From NCBI RefSeq assembly GCF_013282805.1, contig NZ_CP054038.1, positions 620,001 through 684,000 on the forward strand: 64,000 bases of DNA, given 5' to 3'. The position numbers and the translations under genes are program-made. This document shows positions 24,524 to 33,967 of this stretch, piece after piece (position 1 is the stretch's first letter; every line of letters starts with the position of its first letter). A model generated the notes under the pieces. It did not search any database. It was given only the letters and a program-made list of their open reading frames with translations, and was not told where the DNA came from. The DNA comes from Microbacterium hominis. GTDB taxonomy: Bacteria; Actinomycetota; Actinomycetes; Actinomycetales; Microbacteriaceae.

Positions 24524-27500
24524 TCAGGCACGGGCCGCCTCCCGGAGGGCGTCGCCGGCGGTGGACTTGCGCAGCGTGAGCCCGCGCGGCGACTCGACGA
24601 AGCCGGCCTCGCGCAGGGCGCGGCCGATGCCCGTCCCGAGGACGAACGCGCCGTTGACCTGTTCGATCGTGAGGGTGTCGAGGCGGCGGGTGCGGGCGGT
24701 CGCCGCCAGATCCCGGGTCGCCGCGGCGATCATCGCCTCCTCGCCGGTGAACGCGAGTGCGGATTTGCCCCCGCGCTCCAGGTACAGCACCAGGGCGCCG
24801 TCGACGAGCACGACCAGGCCCCCGGCCTTGCGCCCGGGGCGGTGGCCGATGCCCTCGAGAGCCGGCCACGGCAGGGCGGCGCCGTAGGGGTTCGCGGGAT
24901 CGGTGGCGGCGAGGGTCACCGCGCGCAGGGGAGGAGGGTCGGCCAGCGCGGCGAACTCCCGCAGCCGGTCCACCGTGGCCGAGGCGGCGAACTGGGCCGC
25001 GCCGAGCTTCTCGATGACATAGCCGCGTCGGCAGTGCCCGGCCTCCTCGAACCCGGAGAGCACCCGGTAGGTCTGCGCGAAGCCGCCCGGGTGCCCCTCG
25101 GCCTGCACGGCGCCGCGGGTGACGACCCCGTAGCGGTCGAGCAGCAGCCCGGCCGCGGCCGTGGCGCGCAGCGCGGGGTCGGGATCGGGCGTCGGCAGCA
25201 GCGACCAGCGCCCGCCGATCGACGGCGGCCGCGCCGGGGCTGCCGCCGCGACCGCGGCCGCGACGCTCCGCACGGCCGCGCCGCGGTACATCCGCGCCCG
25301 CGGCGCGCGCCGCGAGGTGCGGTGCGCCTGGGAGCCGCCGCCGAGGAGGGTGCGCACGGGCGCGAACGTGTCGTTGGTGACCCGGCCCGACCAGGTGAGC
25401 CGCCAGAGCGCGTCGATGACGGACTGCTCGTTCTCGGCGCCGACGGCTTGGCGCAGCTGGGCGGCGAAGTAGGCACCGCCACCCTCGAGCGCCGTAACGA
25501 TCTGCGCGTCGAGGGTGTCGGCGGGCACGGCGTCGGCCTCATCGGCCTCGCGCAGCGTGAGGGCGACCGCGTCGGCCGGATGCAGGGCGATCCACCCGTC
25601 CCGTCCCGGCAGGCCGCCGTGTCCCGACCAGACGACCTCGCCGGTCGAGGTCAGCTCGTCGAGCATCCCGGGCGCGTAGTCGGAGACCCGCGCGGGCAGC
25701 ACGAGCGACTCCCAGGCGCTCGCGGGGATCGGCACCCCCGCGAGCTGCTCGATGACCGCGGCGACGCCGTCGACCCCTTCGAGCGGCCTCGTCACGTGCT
25801 GCCACGTGGGCAGGAACCGCGCGAACGCCTGCGGCGGCACCGGTTCGACGCTGCCGCGGATCGCCGCCAGCGATCGCATGCGCAGGCGCCGGAGCACCTC
25901 CGCGTCGCACCATTCCGTCTCGTCGGCGGAGGACTCGCCGGCGCGCGCGGCGAGCTCCGCGGGGAGGAAGAACCCGCTCGCGAGGCGCCCCTGCGACTCG
26001 AGCCGCTGCAGGGTGAGCCGGGCCACGGCCACGCCGATGCCGAGGCGCTCGGCGATCGCCGCGGCCCGGAACGGCCCGTGCGTGCGGGCGTGACGGGCGA
26101 CGAGGTCGCCGAGCGGATCGGCGACCGGCTCGAGGAACGCGGTCGGGATGCCGACCGGCAGCGGGACGCCGAGGGCATCGCGCAGTCGCCCGGCGTCTTC
26201 GATCGCCGCGACGCGGGCCGCGCCCGCGATCGTGACCGGGATCGCCCGGCGCGCGGCGACCAGCGTCTCGAGATGCGTCGCGGCGGGGGACCCCGCGGAT
26301 GCGTCCTCGCCGTCGGCGGGCTCCAGGCGCTCCGCGACTTCTGCGGCATCCAGCGGTCCGAGCAGGCGCAGCAGATCGGCGGCGCCCTCGACGCCGCGCA
26401 CCCGGCGATCGGGCGCGAGCCGCTGCGCCTCGCGTTCGAACTGCGCGATCACGTCGGGGTCGAGGAGCTCGCGCATCTCCACCTTGCCGAGCAGCTCGCT
26501 GAGCAGAGCGGGATCGACCGAGAGCGCGGCCGCCCGCCGCTCGGCCAGGGGGGAGTCGCCCTCGTACATGAACGCGCCGACATACCCGAACAGCAGGTCG
26601 CGGGCGAACGGCGAGGGCTGTGCGGGCTCGGTCTCGATCAGACGGATGCGCCGTTCGCCGATCCCGCGCATGAGCCGCAACAGGGCGGGCACGTCGTAGA
26701 CGTCCTGCAGCACCTCGCGCAGCGTCTCCAGGATGATCGGGAACGTCGGGTAGCGGCGCGCCACCTCCAGCAGCTGCGCCGAGCGCTGCCGCTGCTGCCA
26801 CAGCGGGGTGCGTCGCCCCGGGGTGCGCCGGGGCATCAGCAGCGCGCGCGCCGCGCACTCGCGGAACCGCGAGGCGAACAGCGCGGAACCGCCCACCTCG
26901 TCGGTGACCAGCTGCTCGAGCTCGGCCGGATCGAACACGAACAGGTCCGCCCCCGGCGGCTCGGCCGTGGCGTCGGGGATCCGCGCGATGATGCCGTCGT
27001 CGCTGGCCACGGCCGACCCCTCGACCCCGAGACGCTCCCGGATCCGCGCGTTCACAGCGAGCGCCCACGGAGCGTGCACCGGCATGCCGTACGGAGAATG
27101 CAGGATCACGCGCCAGTCGCCGACTTCGTCGCGACCCCTCTCGACCGTGAGCTGACGATCGGTCGGCAGGGTGCCGGTCGCCTCGCGCTGCTCGGCGAGG
27201 TAGGCGAGGAGGTTGCCCTGCGCGGAGGCATCGAGACCGGCGGCATCCAGCCGGTCGCCCGCCTTCTCGGGACCGGCAGCCGACACCTCGCGGCTGAACC
27301 TGCCGAGCGCCTCGCCGAGTTCCGCCGGGCGCCCGATGCCGTCGCCGTGCCAGAAGGGCACCTTGCCGGGCTGGCCGAACGCCGGCACGACGTTCACGCG
27401 GTCGTGGGTGATCTCGGTGATGCGCCAGCTGGTCGTGCCGAGCGTGAACACATCGTTCACGCGCGACTCGTAGACCATCTCCTCGTCGAGCTCGCCCACC

Positions 27501-29308
27501 CGGGCGTTCTGCGACTCTCCGGCGACGAAGACGCCGAACAGCCCGCGGTCGGGGATGGTCCCCCCGCTCGTGACGGCGATGCGCTGGGAGCCCGGGCGGC
27601 CGGTGAGCACGCCGAGGTCGCGATCCCAGACCACGCGCGGGCGCAGCTCGGCGAACTCGTCCGACGGGAAGCGGCCGGCGAGCAGGTCGAGCGTCGCCTC
27701 GTAGGCCGACCGCGGCAGCGAGCGGAACGGCGCGCTGCGCTTGAGCGTCTCGTACCAGCCCTCGACGTCGAGCGGGGCGAGGGCGGAGGCGGCGACCGTC
27801 TGCTGGGCGAGGATGTCGAGCGGGTTCTGCGGGATCGCGATCGCCTCGATCTGCCCGGCGAGCATGCGCTCGGTGACGATGGCCGTGTGGAGCACGTCGC
27901 CGCGGTGCTTGGGGAACAGGGCCGCGCGGCTCACCTCGCCCACCTGGTGGCCGGCCCGGCCGATGCGCTGCAGACCCGATGCCGCGCTGGGCGGCGCCTC
28001 GACCTGGATCACGAGGTCGACGGCGCCCATGTCGATGCCGAGCTCGAGGCTCGAGGTGGCCACGACGCAGCGCAGCACGCCGGATTTCAGCTCCTCCTCG
28101 ACCTGCGCGCGCTGCTCCTTCGACACCGACCCGTGGTGCGCCTTCGCGAGAACCGGGTCGGCGCCCGCCGTCGCGCCCGCCTGCGCCATCATGGCCGCGG
28201 GCGGCGCACCGGGCGCGGGCACGCCGATGCCGAGGCGCTCGCTGTAGATCTCGTTGAGGCGCCCCGTCAGCCGTTCGGCCAGACGCCGCGAATTGCAGAA
28301 GACGATGGTCGACCGGTGCTGCACGATGCGGTCGACGATGGCCTCCTCGACGTGCGGCCACACCGAGCCCGTCATCTCGGAGGACTCGGCACGCGGCGTG
28401 CCCGCCGAGCCGTCGGCGAACCAGTCCTCGTCGATCGTCGGCTCGCTCTCGAGGTCATCGACCGTGCGCGTCTCGCGCGGCGGCGTGTCTTTCGCGTCCG
28501 CCGCGGCGCCCGGTGCCGGCGGCGGATTGAGCATGTCGTCGATCGGCACGACGACCTTCATGTCGAACGCCTTCGTCGCGCGGGGCGCCACGATCTCCAC
28601 CGGCGCCGCCCCGCCCAGGAACCGCGCCACTTCGTCGATCGGGCGCACGGTCGCAGACAGGCCGATGCGCTGGGCGGGCGCCGCATCCGGGGCGAAGGAC
28701 CGGCGCAGTTCGTCGAGACGCTCGAGGCTCACCGCGAGGTGGGCGCCGCGCTTGGTGGCGGCCACGGCGTGCACCTCGTCGACGATGACCGTGTGCACGT
28801 CGCGCAGGGTGTCGCCGGCCCGGCTGGTGAGCATGAGGTACAGCGACTCGGGCGTCGTGATGAGGATGTCGGGCGGAGCCTGCACGAGCTTGCGGCGATC
28901 GCTCGAGGTCGTGTCGCCCGAGCGCACTCCGACGGTCACCTCGGGCACGACGACCCCGAGCCGCCGCGCCGACTGGCCGATGCCGACCAGCGGCGAGCGC
29001 AGATTCCGCTCGACATCGACGCCGAGTGCCTTCAGCGGCGAGATGTAGAGGATGCCGGTGCCCGCGGCATCCACCGACCTGCGGCCCTTCGCCGGAGCGG
29101 TGGGCACCGCCTTGGTGTGGAAGACGCGGTCGATGGCCCAGAGGAACGCCGAGAGCGTCTTGCCCGAGCCGGTGGGCGCGACCACGAGCGCGTGCTTGCC
29201 GGCGGAGATGGCCTGCCAGGCGCCGACCTGCGCGTCGGTGGGGCGGGGGAACGCGCCGCGGAACCAGTCCTGCGTGGCAGGACCGAATCGTTCCAGAACA
29301 TCGCCCAC
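24524..29308 (-). CDS. lhr: Lhr-family ATP-dependent DNA helicase
   Basis: A 1594-residue superfamily-2 helicase, close to the length of mycobacterial Lhr. Motif I APTGSGKT is at residues 44-51. TTPESLYLML and VDEVHAVA (motif II), LSATVRP (motif III), and VATSSLELGIDMGAVDLVIQVEAPPSAASGLQRIGRAGH (motifs V-VI) follow. A long C-terminal region of winged-helix and Lhr-specific domains fills the rest. Lhr is a 3'-5' translocase in DNA damage response. GTG 29308 is chosen because a CAAGAT -10-like box lies six bases upstream; the frame is open to 29359. It is probably transcribed with nei. Confidence 0.92.
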   Translation of the reverse strand: MGDVLERFGPATQDWFRGAFPRPTDAQVGAWQAISAGKHALVVAPTGSGKTLSAFLWAIDRVFHTKAVPTAPAKGRRSVDAAGTGILYISPLKALGVDVERNLRSPLVGIGQSARRLGVVVPEVTVGVRSGDTTSSDRRKLVQAPPDILITTPESLYLMLTSRAGDTLRDVHTVIVDEVHAVAATKRGAHLAVSLERLDELRRSFAPDAAPAQRIGLSATVRPIDEVARFLGGAAPVEIVAPRATKAFDMKVVVPIDDMLNPPPAPGAAADAKDTPPRETRTVDDLESEPTIDEDWFADGSAGTPRAESSEMTGSVWPHVEEAIVDRIVQHRSTIVFCNSRRLAERLTGRLNEIYSERLGIGVPAPGAPPAAMMAQAGATAGADPVLAKAHHGSVSKEQRAQVEEELKSGVLRCVVATSSLELGIDMGAVDLVIQVEAPPSAASGLQRIGRAGHQVGEVSRAALFPKHRGDVLHTAIVTERMLAGQIEAIAIPQNPLDILAQQTVAASALAPLDVEGWYETLKRSAPFRSLPRSAYEATLDLLAGRFPSDEFAELRPRVVWDRDLGVLTGRPGSQRIAVTSGGTIPDRGLFGVFVAGESQNARVGELDEEMVYESRVNDVFTLGTTSWRITEITHDRVNVVPAFGQPGKVPFWHGDGIGRPAELGEALGRFSREVSAAGPEKAGDRLDAAGLDASAQGNLLAYLAEQREATGTLPTDRQLTVERGRDEVGDWRVILHSPYGMPVHAPWALAVNARIRERLGVEGSAVASDDGIIARIPDATAEPPGADLFVFDPAELEQLVTDEVGGSALFASRFRECAARALLMPRRTPGRRTPLWQQRQRSAQLLEVARRYPTFPIILETLREVLQDVYDVPALLRLMRGIGERRIRLIETEPAQPSPFARDLLFGYVGAFMYEGDSPLAERRAAALSVDPALLSELLGKVEMRELLDPDVIAQFEREAQRLAPDRRVRGVEGAADLLRLLGPLDAAEVAERLEPADGEDASAGSPAATHLETLVAARRAIPVTIAGAARVAAIEDAGRLRDALGVPLPVGIPTAFLEPVADPLGDLVARHARTHGPFRAAAIAERLGIGVAVARLTLQRLESQGRLASGFFLPAELAARAGESSADETEWCDAEVLRRLRMRSLAAIRGSVEPVPPQAFARFLPTWQHVTRPLEGVDGVAAVIEQLAGVPIPASAWESLVLPARVSDYAPGMLDELTSTGEVVWSGHGGLPGRDGWIALHPADAVALTLREADEADAVPADTLDAQIVTALEGGGAYFAAQLRQAVGAENEQSVIDALWRLTWSGRVTNDTFAPVRTLLGGGSQAHRTSRRAPRARMYRGAAVRSVAAAVAAAAPARPPSIGGRWSLLPTPDPDPALRATAAAGLLLDRYGVVTRGAVQAEGHPGGFAQTYRVLSGFEEAGHCRRGYVIEKLGAAQFAASATVDRLREFAALADPPPLRAVTLAATDPANPYGAALPWPALEGIGHRPGRKAGGLVVLVDGALVLYLERGGKSALAFTGEEAMIAAATRDLAATARTRRLDTLTIEQVNGAFVLGTGIGRALREAGFVESPRGLTLRKSTAGDALREAARA

Positions 29309-29366
29309 CCCACCATCTTGCTCGTCCCCGCCGACATCGGGCCAGACCGCAGGGCGCACGGTCGCG

Positions 29367-29372
29367 TAGGCT
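29367..29372 (+). promoter_or_regulatory. -10 box TAGGCT upstream of the Pro/Thr-rich membrane protein
   Basis: TAGGCT fits TANNNT and lies 35 bases before the ATG at 29408. It leaves room for the AGGA ribosome site seen six bases before that ATG. Confidence 0.4.
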
Positions 29373-29407
29373 CGGTGGGTCCCCCGACGTCGTCACACAG
29401 GAATCCG

Positions 29408-29950
29408 ATGGAGCCGACCCGTTCGAGCGCGCCGGTGACTCCCCCGCCGCCCGCGCGATCCGACGATCCCGCGCCCGCGTCGCCCGCGTCGCCCGCGTCG
29501 CCCGCGTGGCTCGCGTGGCTGCGCACGCGGCGCGTGCGCGCCTTCGGCCTGGGCGCCCTGTGCGGCGCGCTGGCCCTGTCGCTGGTCGTGGTCGTCTCGA
29601 TGATCATCGCCACTCCGCGCGACGGAGCGCTGCTTCCGGGCGAGCCCGCCCCGGCCGCCGACGTGCGCACCTCGCCGCGGCCGACGCCCTCCGAGGCGCC
29701 CGCCGGCGCGGGGCGCCCGACGCCGTCGCCGCGCCCTCCCACCGACGCTGCGCCCGACGACACGGCCCCCGGGCAGGTGGAGCCGACGCGGACCACCACC
29801 CCGACACCCACGCCGACGCCGACCCCCACGCCGACCTCGGGCCCGATCGCGACGCCCACCCCGACCCCTGCTCCCGAGGAGGACGGGCAGGAGCGACCGG
29901 GCAACAGCGGCAGCGCCCCCGGCCACACCAAGGGACCCAAGGTCCCCTGA
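29408..29950 (+). CDS. Single-pass membrane protein with Pro/Thr-rich extracellular tail
   Basis: A 180-residue protein I cannot assign to a family. Residues 1-40 are cytosolic and include PASPASPASPAW. A membrane helix spans about residues 46-70 (ALCGALALSLVVVVSMIIA). The remaining 110 residues are low-complexity Pro/Thr/Ser/Glu with a (TP)n run, likely a wall-spanning spacer and possibly glycosylated. Two DNA tandem repeats lie within it: gcgtcgccc x3 near 29474 and acc/acg Pro-Thr repeats near 29800. It starts at ATG 29408 with AGGA upstream and is divergent from lhr. Function is unknown. Confidence 0.75.
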   Translation: MEPTRSSAPVTPPPPARSDDPAPASPASPASPAWLAWLRTRRVRAFGLGALCGALALSLVVVVSMIIATPRDGALLPGEPAPAADVRTSPRPTPSEAPAGAGRPTPSPRPPTDAAPDDTAPGQVEPTRTTTPTPTPTPTPTPTSGPIATPTPTPAPEEDGQERPGNSGSAPGHTKGPKVP

Positions 29951-29990
29951 CGGGCCGCCCGGCCGGAGGCCGGGCCGCCCGGCCGGAGGC
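29951..29990. terminator. Tandem 20-bp duplication forming a GC hairpin between convergent genes
   Basis: The 20-mer cgggccgcccggccggaggc occurs twice in exact tandem (29951-29970, 29971-29990). cccggcc, gga, ggccggg (29958-29974) gives a strong stem. It sits between the ends of the Pro/Thr-rich protein and ABC-F genes, so it probably serves as a two-way terminator. Confidence 0.55.
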
Positions 29991-29999
29991 GCCGCGCGC

Positions 30000-31589
30000 T
30001 CATCGCGCCGTGAGGGTGCCGCCCGGCCCGAGTTCGAGCACCAGATCCATGCCGACGCGCTCGAGGAATGCGTCGTCGTGGCTCACGATCAGCACCGCGC
30101 CGCGATAGGCCGACAGGGCTGACACCAACTGTTCGGCGGTGTCGATGTCGAGGTTGTTCGTCGGCTCGTCGAGCACCAGCAGCTGCGGCGGCGGGTCGGC
30201 CAGCAGCAGCCGCGACAGCGCGACGCGGAAGCGCTCGCCGCCCGAGAGCGTCGCCACCGGCCGCTCGACCGCGGCGCCCCGGATGAGGAACCGCGCGAGC
30301 CGGTTGCGCAGCTCGGCGCTGCCGACTCCGGGAGCGGCGGCGGCGACGTTCTCCAGCACCGACGCGTGCTCGTCGAGCCCGTCCATCCGCTGCGGCAGGT
30401 ACCCGACCCGGTCGGTGTGCAGCTGCGACCCGGAGTGCGTGCCCCGCCCGACCAGGGCCTCCAGCAGCGTGGTCTTGCCGACACCGTTGGGTCCCACGAC
30501 GGCCACGCGCTCGGCGCCCTGCACCACCCACGAGCGATCCCCGTCGCCGAGGGTCAGGATGCGCCGCCCGGCCGCCACACCGGGGTCGGGCAGGTCGATG
30601 CGCACGTCGTCGTCGTCGCGCACCCGCCGCTCCGCGGCATCCAGCGCCGTCCGGGCCGCAGCCTCGCGCTCGGCCTTCTCGCCGCGCAGCTTGCCGGCTG
30701 ACACCTGCGCGGCACGCTTGCGGCCGCCCGCGACGATCCCCGGTACCCGCTTCTCGAGCTGCGCCTTGCGCCCCATCGCCGCGCGCCGGGCGATCGTGGT
30801 CTCGGCCTCGATGCGCTCGCGCTTCTCGCGCCGCACGACCTGACGCGCCGCCCGCTCGGCGTCACGCGCGGCGTCCTGCTCGGCATCCAGCCACGCGCGC
30901 CACTGCGAGTACGGTCCTCCGAACACCGACAGGAGGGAGCCGTAGAGCTCGGCGGTGTCATCCATCTCCTCCAGCAGCGCCAGGTCGTGGCTCACGACCA
31001 CCAGCGCCCCCCGCCAGGCGCGCACCATGGCGTGGAGGCGGGCGCGCGCGTCGCGGTCGAGGTTGTTGGTCGGCTCGTCCAGCAGCGCGATGGGCGCTCC
31101 GCGCAGCCGGATGCCGGCGATCGCGGTCAGCACCGCCTCGCCGCCGGAGAGCTCGCCGACCCGGCGGTCGAGCATGCCGGGAGCGAGCCCGGCCTCGGCG
31201 AGAGCCGCGTGGGAGCGCGCTTCGACGTCCCAGTCGGAGCCGATCGCGTCGAAGTGCGCCGGGTCGGGGTCGCCGGCTTCGATCGCGCGCACCGCGCGCA
31301 GGGCCGCGCCGACGCCCAGAAGATCGGCGACGGGGCGATCGACATCGAGCGTGAGCCGCTGGGGCAGGTACGCCACCTCGGCGGTGGTCGCGACGTGCCC
31401 CGCCGACGGCGCCAGTTCGCCGGCGACGAGCCGCAGCAGGGTCGACTTGCCGGCGCCGTTGCGGCCGACCAGGCCCGTGCGTCCCGCTCCGAAGGCGCCG
31501 GAGACGCCGTCGAGGGCCACGGACCCGTCGGGCCAGGCGAAGCGCACGCGGTCGAGGGTGATGGAGGGGGTGAGGGTGTGTGCAGGCAT
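30000..31589 (-). CDS. ABC-F family ATPase (ribosome-associated, possible antibiotic resistance type)
   Basis: A 529-residue soluble protein with two ABC domains and no membrane segments. Walker A motifs are GRNGAGKST and [14 protein letters not shown] signatures and [21 protein letters not shown]alker B motifs occur twice. A charged linker (about residues 230-310) corresponds to the P-site tRNA interaction motif region. ABC-F proteins act on the ribosome E-site, as translation factors or by displacing antibiotics. The ATG has an AAGGAGG site. The structured 5' leader with a short open frame (31602-31784) resembles those of drug-inducible ABC-F genes, which supports a resistance role by inference. 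Confidence 0.9.
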   Translation of the reverse strand: MPAHTLTPSITLDRVRFAWPDGSVALDGVSGAFGAGRTGLVGRNGAGKSTLLRLVAGELAPSAGHVATTAEVAYLPQRLTLDVDRPVADLLGVGAALRAVRAIEAGDPDPAHFDAIGSDWDVEARSHAALAEAGLAPGMLDRRVGELSGGEAVLTAIAGIRLRGAPIALLDEPTNNLDRDARARLHAMVRAWRGALVVVSHDLALLEEMDDTAELYGSLLSVFGGPYSQWRAWLDAEQDAARDAERAARQVVRREKRERIEAETTIARRAAMGRKAQLEKRVPGIVAGGRKRAAQVSAGKLRGEKAEREAAARTALDAAERRVRDDDDVRIDLPDPGVAAGRRILTLGDGDRSWVVQGAERVAVVGPNGVGKTTLLEALVGRGTHSGSQLHTDRVGYLPQRMDGLDEHASVLENVAAAAPGVGSAELRNRLARFLIRGAAVERPVATLSGGERFRVALSRLLLADPPPQLLVLDEPTNNLDIDTAEQLVSALSAYRGAVLIVSHDDAFLERVGMDLVLELGPGGTLTAR

Positions 31590-31601
31590 GAGGCCTCCTT
31601 G

Positions 31602-31620
31602 CGTCAGGGGTGCGCTGACG
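31602..31620 (-). promoter_or_regulatory. Hairpin just upstream of the ABC-F ribosome site
   Basis: cgtcag/ctgacg form a 6-bp stem with a 7-base loop that ends one base before the AAGGAGG site (31594-31600). It could modulate initiation. Confidence 0.45.
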
Positions 31621-31698
31621 GGCGAGGAGGGCGGCTGCCTCGGGGGCGCCGCGGCGGGATGCCGCAGACGACGGAACGGCCGAGGAAGGGGCCCGGAT

Positions 31699-31770
31699 CG
31701 ACGGTCAGCGCGAGGGATGTGCGCGACCGTCGGGATCGACGGATCAGCGCGATATCAGAGCGCGGTCGCG
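31699..31770 (-). promoter_or_regulatory. Alternative stems in the ABC-F leader (attenuator-like)
   Basis: Segment 31725-31732 can pair with 31699-31706 (8 bp, extended by gcgc/gcgc). The overlapping segment 31722-31729 can instead pair with 31763-31770 (8 bp), which lies inside the leader peptide frame. A ribosome stalled on the leader would block the second pairing and allow the first. No clear U-run is seen, so whether the control is transcriptional or translational is open. Confidence 0.45.
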
Positions 31771-31784
31771 TCGATCTTCTTCAA
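31755..31784 (-). CDS. Nine-codon leader peptide of the ABC-F gene (candidate)
   Basis: TTG start at 31784 with GAGGA seven bases upstream, reading MKKIDATAL then TGA. It lies 165 bases upstream of the ABC-F start and its codons take part in one of two exclusive stems. Short leader frames of this kind control several antibiotic-inducible ABC-F and other resistance genes through drug-stalled ribosomes. The remaining leader from 31590 to 31816 holds no other gene. Confidence 0.5.
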   Translation of the reverse strand: MKKIDATAL

Positions 31785-31816
31785 GGGAGTTCCTCACCTG
31801 GGGGACAGGGCCGCCG

Positions 31817-32491
31817 TCATCTTACGCCATCGGCGGTCGAGAGCGCGTCGAGCTGCTTGCCCAGGAACGCGACGACATCGGCGAGCTCTGGCTCCGAGAC
31901 GCTGTGGGTGAGCCCGGGGTACACCCGTCCGCTCAGCTCGACCCGCGACGGAAGCCATTCGGTGGTGTGATCGACGAGGAACTCCGGGATCACGTCGTCG
32001 TGCGTGCCGCGCCCCCAGAAGACGGGCGGCTTCACCTCGGCGAGCGCGGCGTCGCCCTCGAGCGCGCCCGGAGTCGCGTAGCCCGACAGGTTCACCGCGT
32101 ACGCGAAGCGCGTCGGCGCGAGCCGCAGCGCCTGGAGCGAGACCGCGCCGCCCTGCGAGAAGCCGAGGAGGCCGATGGATGCCGCTCCCGTCGCGTGCGC
32201 GTCGACCCAGTCGATCATCGCCTGCGCGGCGGCCGTCACGTGCGAGGGGTCGCGGCCGTCGAGGCCGTCGATCGGGTACCAGGAGCGCCCGGGTGCGGGC
32301 CACGGCGGGGTGAGCGGCGCCGCGAGCGCCGCGACCACCAGCGGCGCGGGCAGATACGAGCGCAGCCCGTACAGGTCGTGCTCGTCGGCCCCGTAGCCGT
32401 GCAGCAGGAGGAGGAGGTGGCGTCCGTCGAGCGCATGGCGATCGTCGGACCACAGGACGGCGTCGGAATCGAGGACGAGGGCTTCCGGCAT
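31817..32491 (-). CDS. Alpha/beta hydrolase, phospholipase/carboxylesterase type
   Basis: A 224-residue hydrolase. It has the oxyanion-loop motif LLLLLHGYGADEHDL (residues 26-40), the nucleophile elbow GFSQGG with Ser112, an acid in GTHDDVIP and the final His in GLTHSVS, matching the YpfH/carboxylesterase group. No signal peptide is present, so it is cytosolic. It lies just upstream of the ABC-F leader on the same strand; its activity on drug esters is conceivable but unsupported. Natural substrates are not readable from the sequence. Confidence 0.88.
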   Translation of the reverse strand: MPEALVLDSDAVLWSDDRHALDGRHLLLLLHGYGADEHDLYGLRSYLPAPLVVAALAAPLTPPWPAPGRSWYPIDGLDGRDPSHVTAAAQAMIDWVDAHATGAASIGLLGFSQGGAVSLQALRLAPTRFAYAVNLSGYATPGALEGDAALAEVKPPVFWGRGTHDDVIPEFLVDHTTEWLPSRVELSGRVYPGLTHSVSEPELADVVAFLGKQLDALSTADGVR

Positions 32492-32545
32492 CCCCTCATC
32501 CTGCCACCGCCCTCCGACAGGCGGCTGGGCACCGACACGGCCGGG

Positions 32546-33166
32546 TCAGACCCGGATGGGGAAGGTCAGCAGGATGACGATGCCCACGACCGAGACCACG
32601 ACCGCGAGGCCGAGGAGCGTGCGCCCCACCCACGTCTTCACGTCGCGCTGCGACATGGCCGTGAGGAACAGCACGAGGGCGAACAGCACCGTCAGGAGCG
32701 AGTAGTTGTCGCCGCGCTGGTTGTTGTCGAGCGCCTCCTGGAACTTCGCGTCGGCGCGGGCGGACAGCGCGGCCGCCTCCTCGGCGCCCGGCGGCACGTA
32801 CTCCTCGCGGGCGAACGGGCCGTTCTCGACCATGCCGTCGTCGACCCACGCGTCGAAGGCGACGGCGAAGTGCGGCGTGAAGCGGTCCTCGATGTAATCG
32901 GCGAGGCCCGAGCGCTCGTCGGCGGTGGCCACCACCCACTGGGCGTAGATGGTGAGGTCGAACTGCTCGGCGGACTGCGCCTCGCTCTGGGCGGCGGTGG
33001 CCTGGATGCGGGCGGAGGATGCCTCGCTGAACGCGATCGACATCTCGCCGCCCCACTTCGAGGACTGGAAGCCGCACCAGGCGGTGAGCACGGCGATGAT
33101 GGACAGCACGAACACGCCGACGATGTCCTGGATGCGGCTGATGCGCTCCTGCGTCTGGTCACCCAT
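32546..33166 (-). CDS. Small membrane protein with N- and C-terminal helices, family uncertain
   Basis: A 206-residue protein. One membrane helix at about residues 13-33 (IVGVFVLSIIAVLTAWCGFQSSKW) is followed by an outside domain of about 110 residues and two C-terminal helices (YSLLTVLFALVLFLTAMS and LLGLAVVVSVVGIVILLTF). The middle contains EASSARIQATAAQSEAQ, similar to bacterial proteins often annotated only as hypothetical. Start ATG 33166 gives MGDQTQERI; a G-rich stretch lies nine bases upstream. I cannot assign a function. Confidence 0.75.
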   Translation of the reverse strand: MGDQTQERISRIQDIVGVFVLSIIAVLTAWCGFQSSKWGGEMSIAFSEASSARIQATAAQSEAQSAEQFDLTIYAQWVVATADERSGLADYIEDRFTPHFAVAFDAWVDDGMVENGPFAREEYVPPGAEEAAALSARADAKFQEALDNNQRGDNYSLLTVLFALVLFLTAMSQRDVKTWVGRTLLGLAVVVSVVGIVILLTFPIRV

Positions 33167-33256
33167 GCGAACGACCCCCCTGTTCAGATCTGACGCAAGC
33201 GTACTGTCGCGTCGGGGCCGCGTCGCGCGGCATCCCGATCCCGCCCGAGGAAGGGG

Positions 33257-33262
33257 TATACA
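33257..33262 (+). promoter_or_regulatory. -10-like TATACA six bases before the ATG
   Basis: TATACA ends six bases before ATG 33269, so the transcript may be leaderless. The overlapping AGGAGG would otherwise be one base from the ATG, too close, but seven bases from an in-frame GTG at 33275. Confidence 0.35.
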
Positions 33263-33268
33263 GGAGGC

Positions 33269-33856
33269 ATGGCCGTGCGCACCCCCGATCCCGAACCGGC
33301 CGGCGACGAGCCCTTCGGCCCGCCGCCGGGGAACGTGTCGAATCCAGGCTGGCTCAGCGACATCGAACTCGCCGAGTCGCGCCGCCGCCTGCCCATGCTC
33401 TACGTGGAGGGCATCCCGGTGCGCACCGACGGCATGGGGCAGGTCACCGAGGTCGGCATCCTTCTGCGCGCGACCCCGCTCGGCGAGATCACCCGCACGA
33501 TCGTGTCGGGTCGCGTGCGCTACGGCGAGACGGTGCGCGACGCGCTGTTCCGCCACCTCGAGAACGACCTCGGGCCGATGGCGTTCCCGCTCCTGCCGCC
33601 CCAGCCGCTGCCGTTCACCGTGGCCGAGTACTTCCCGCTGCCGGGAATGAGCGCGTTCCACGACGACCGTCAGCACGCCGTCTCGCTCGCGTTCGTCGTT
33701 CCCGTGACCGGCACCTGCGAGCCCCGCCAGGACGCGCTGGAGGTCACCTGGCTCAAGCCCGAGGAAGCGGCCTCCGACGCGCTCGCGGCCGAGATGGAGG
33801 GCGGACGCGGCACGCTGGTGCGCATGGCGCTGGCGAGCGTGGGCGCTCTGCGCTGA
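33269..33856 (+). CDS. NUDIX-like protein (DUF4916 type)
   Basis: A 195-residue protein. The core PMLYVEGIPVRTDGMGQVTEVGILLRATPLGEITRTIVSGRVRYGETVRDALFRHLENDLGP-like segment follows the NUDIX layout, but the canonical GX5EX7REUXEEXGU box is degenerate: it reads GRVRYGET...LENDLG without the REVxEE glutamates. Such proteins in Actinobacteria are grouped as DUF4916. Pyrophosphatase activity is therefore doubtful; ligand binding is possible. Start is either ATG 33269 or GTG 33275. The gene is divergent from the small membrane protein. Confidence 0.78.
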   Translation: MAVRTPDPEPAGDEPFGPPPGNVSNPGWLSDIELAESRRRLPMLYVEGIPVRTDGMGQVTEVGILLRATPLGEITRTIVSGRVRYGETVRDALFRHLENDLGPMAFPLLPPQPLPFTVAEYFPLPGMSAFHDDRQHAVSLAFVVPVTGTCEPRQDALEVTWLKPEEAASDALAAEMEGGRGTLVRMALASVGALR

Positions 33857-33967
33857 TCGTCGTGGGCGCGCGGCGCTGATCCGGGTTATCTTTCTGGTAC
33901 CCCGAATCGCGGCATCCCCCCTTGCCGCTGCCACTTTCACGCGCGCGTGAAGAAGCGAGATCCCCTC

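Noticed and set aside
24842..29950. Open plus-strand frame of about 1700 codons opposite lhr
   Set aside because: It is the antisense shadow of the lhr gene in very GC-rich DNA. Its composition is Arg/Gly/Ala-rich without domains; only the last 180 codons, from 29408, look like a real protein.
33269..33856. Active NUDIX pyrophosphatase
   Set aside because: The NUDIX box lacks the key glutamates, so I kept only a NUDIX-like label.
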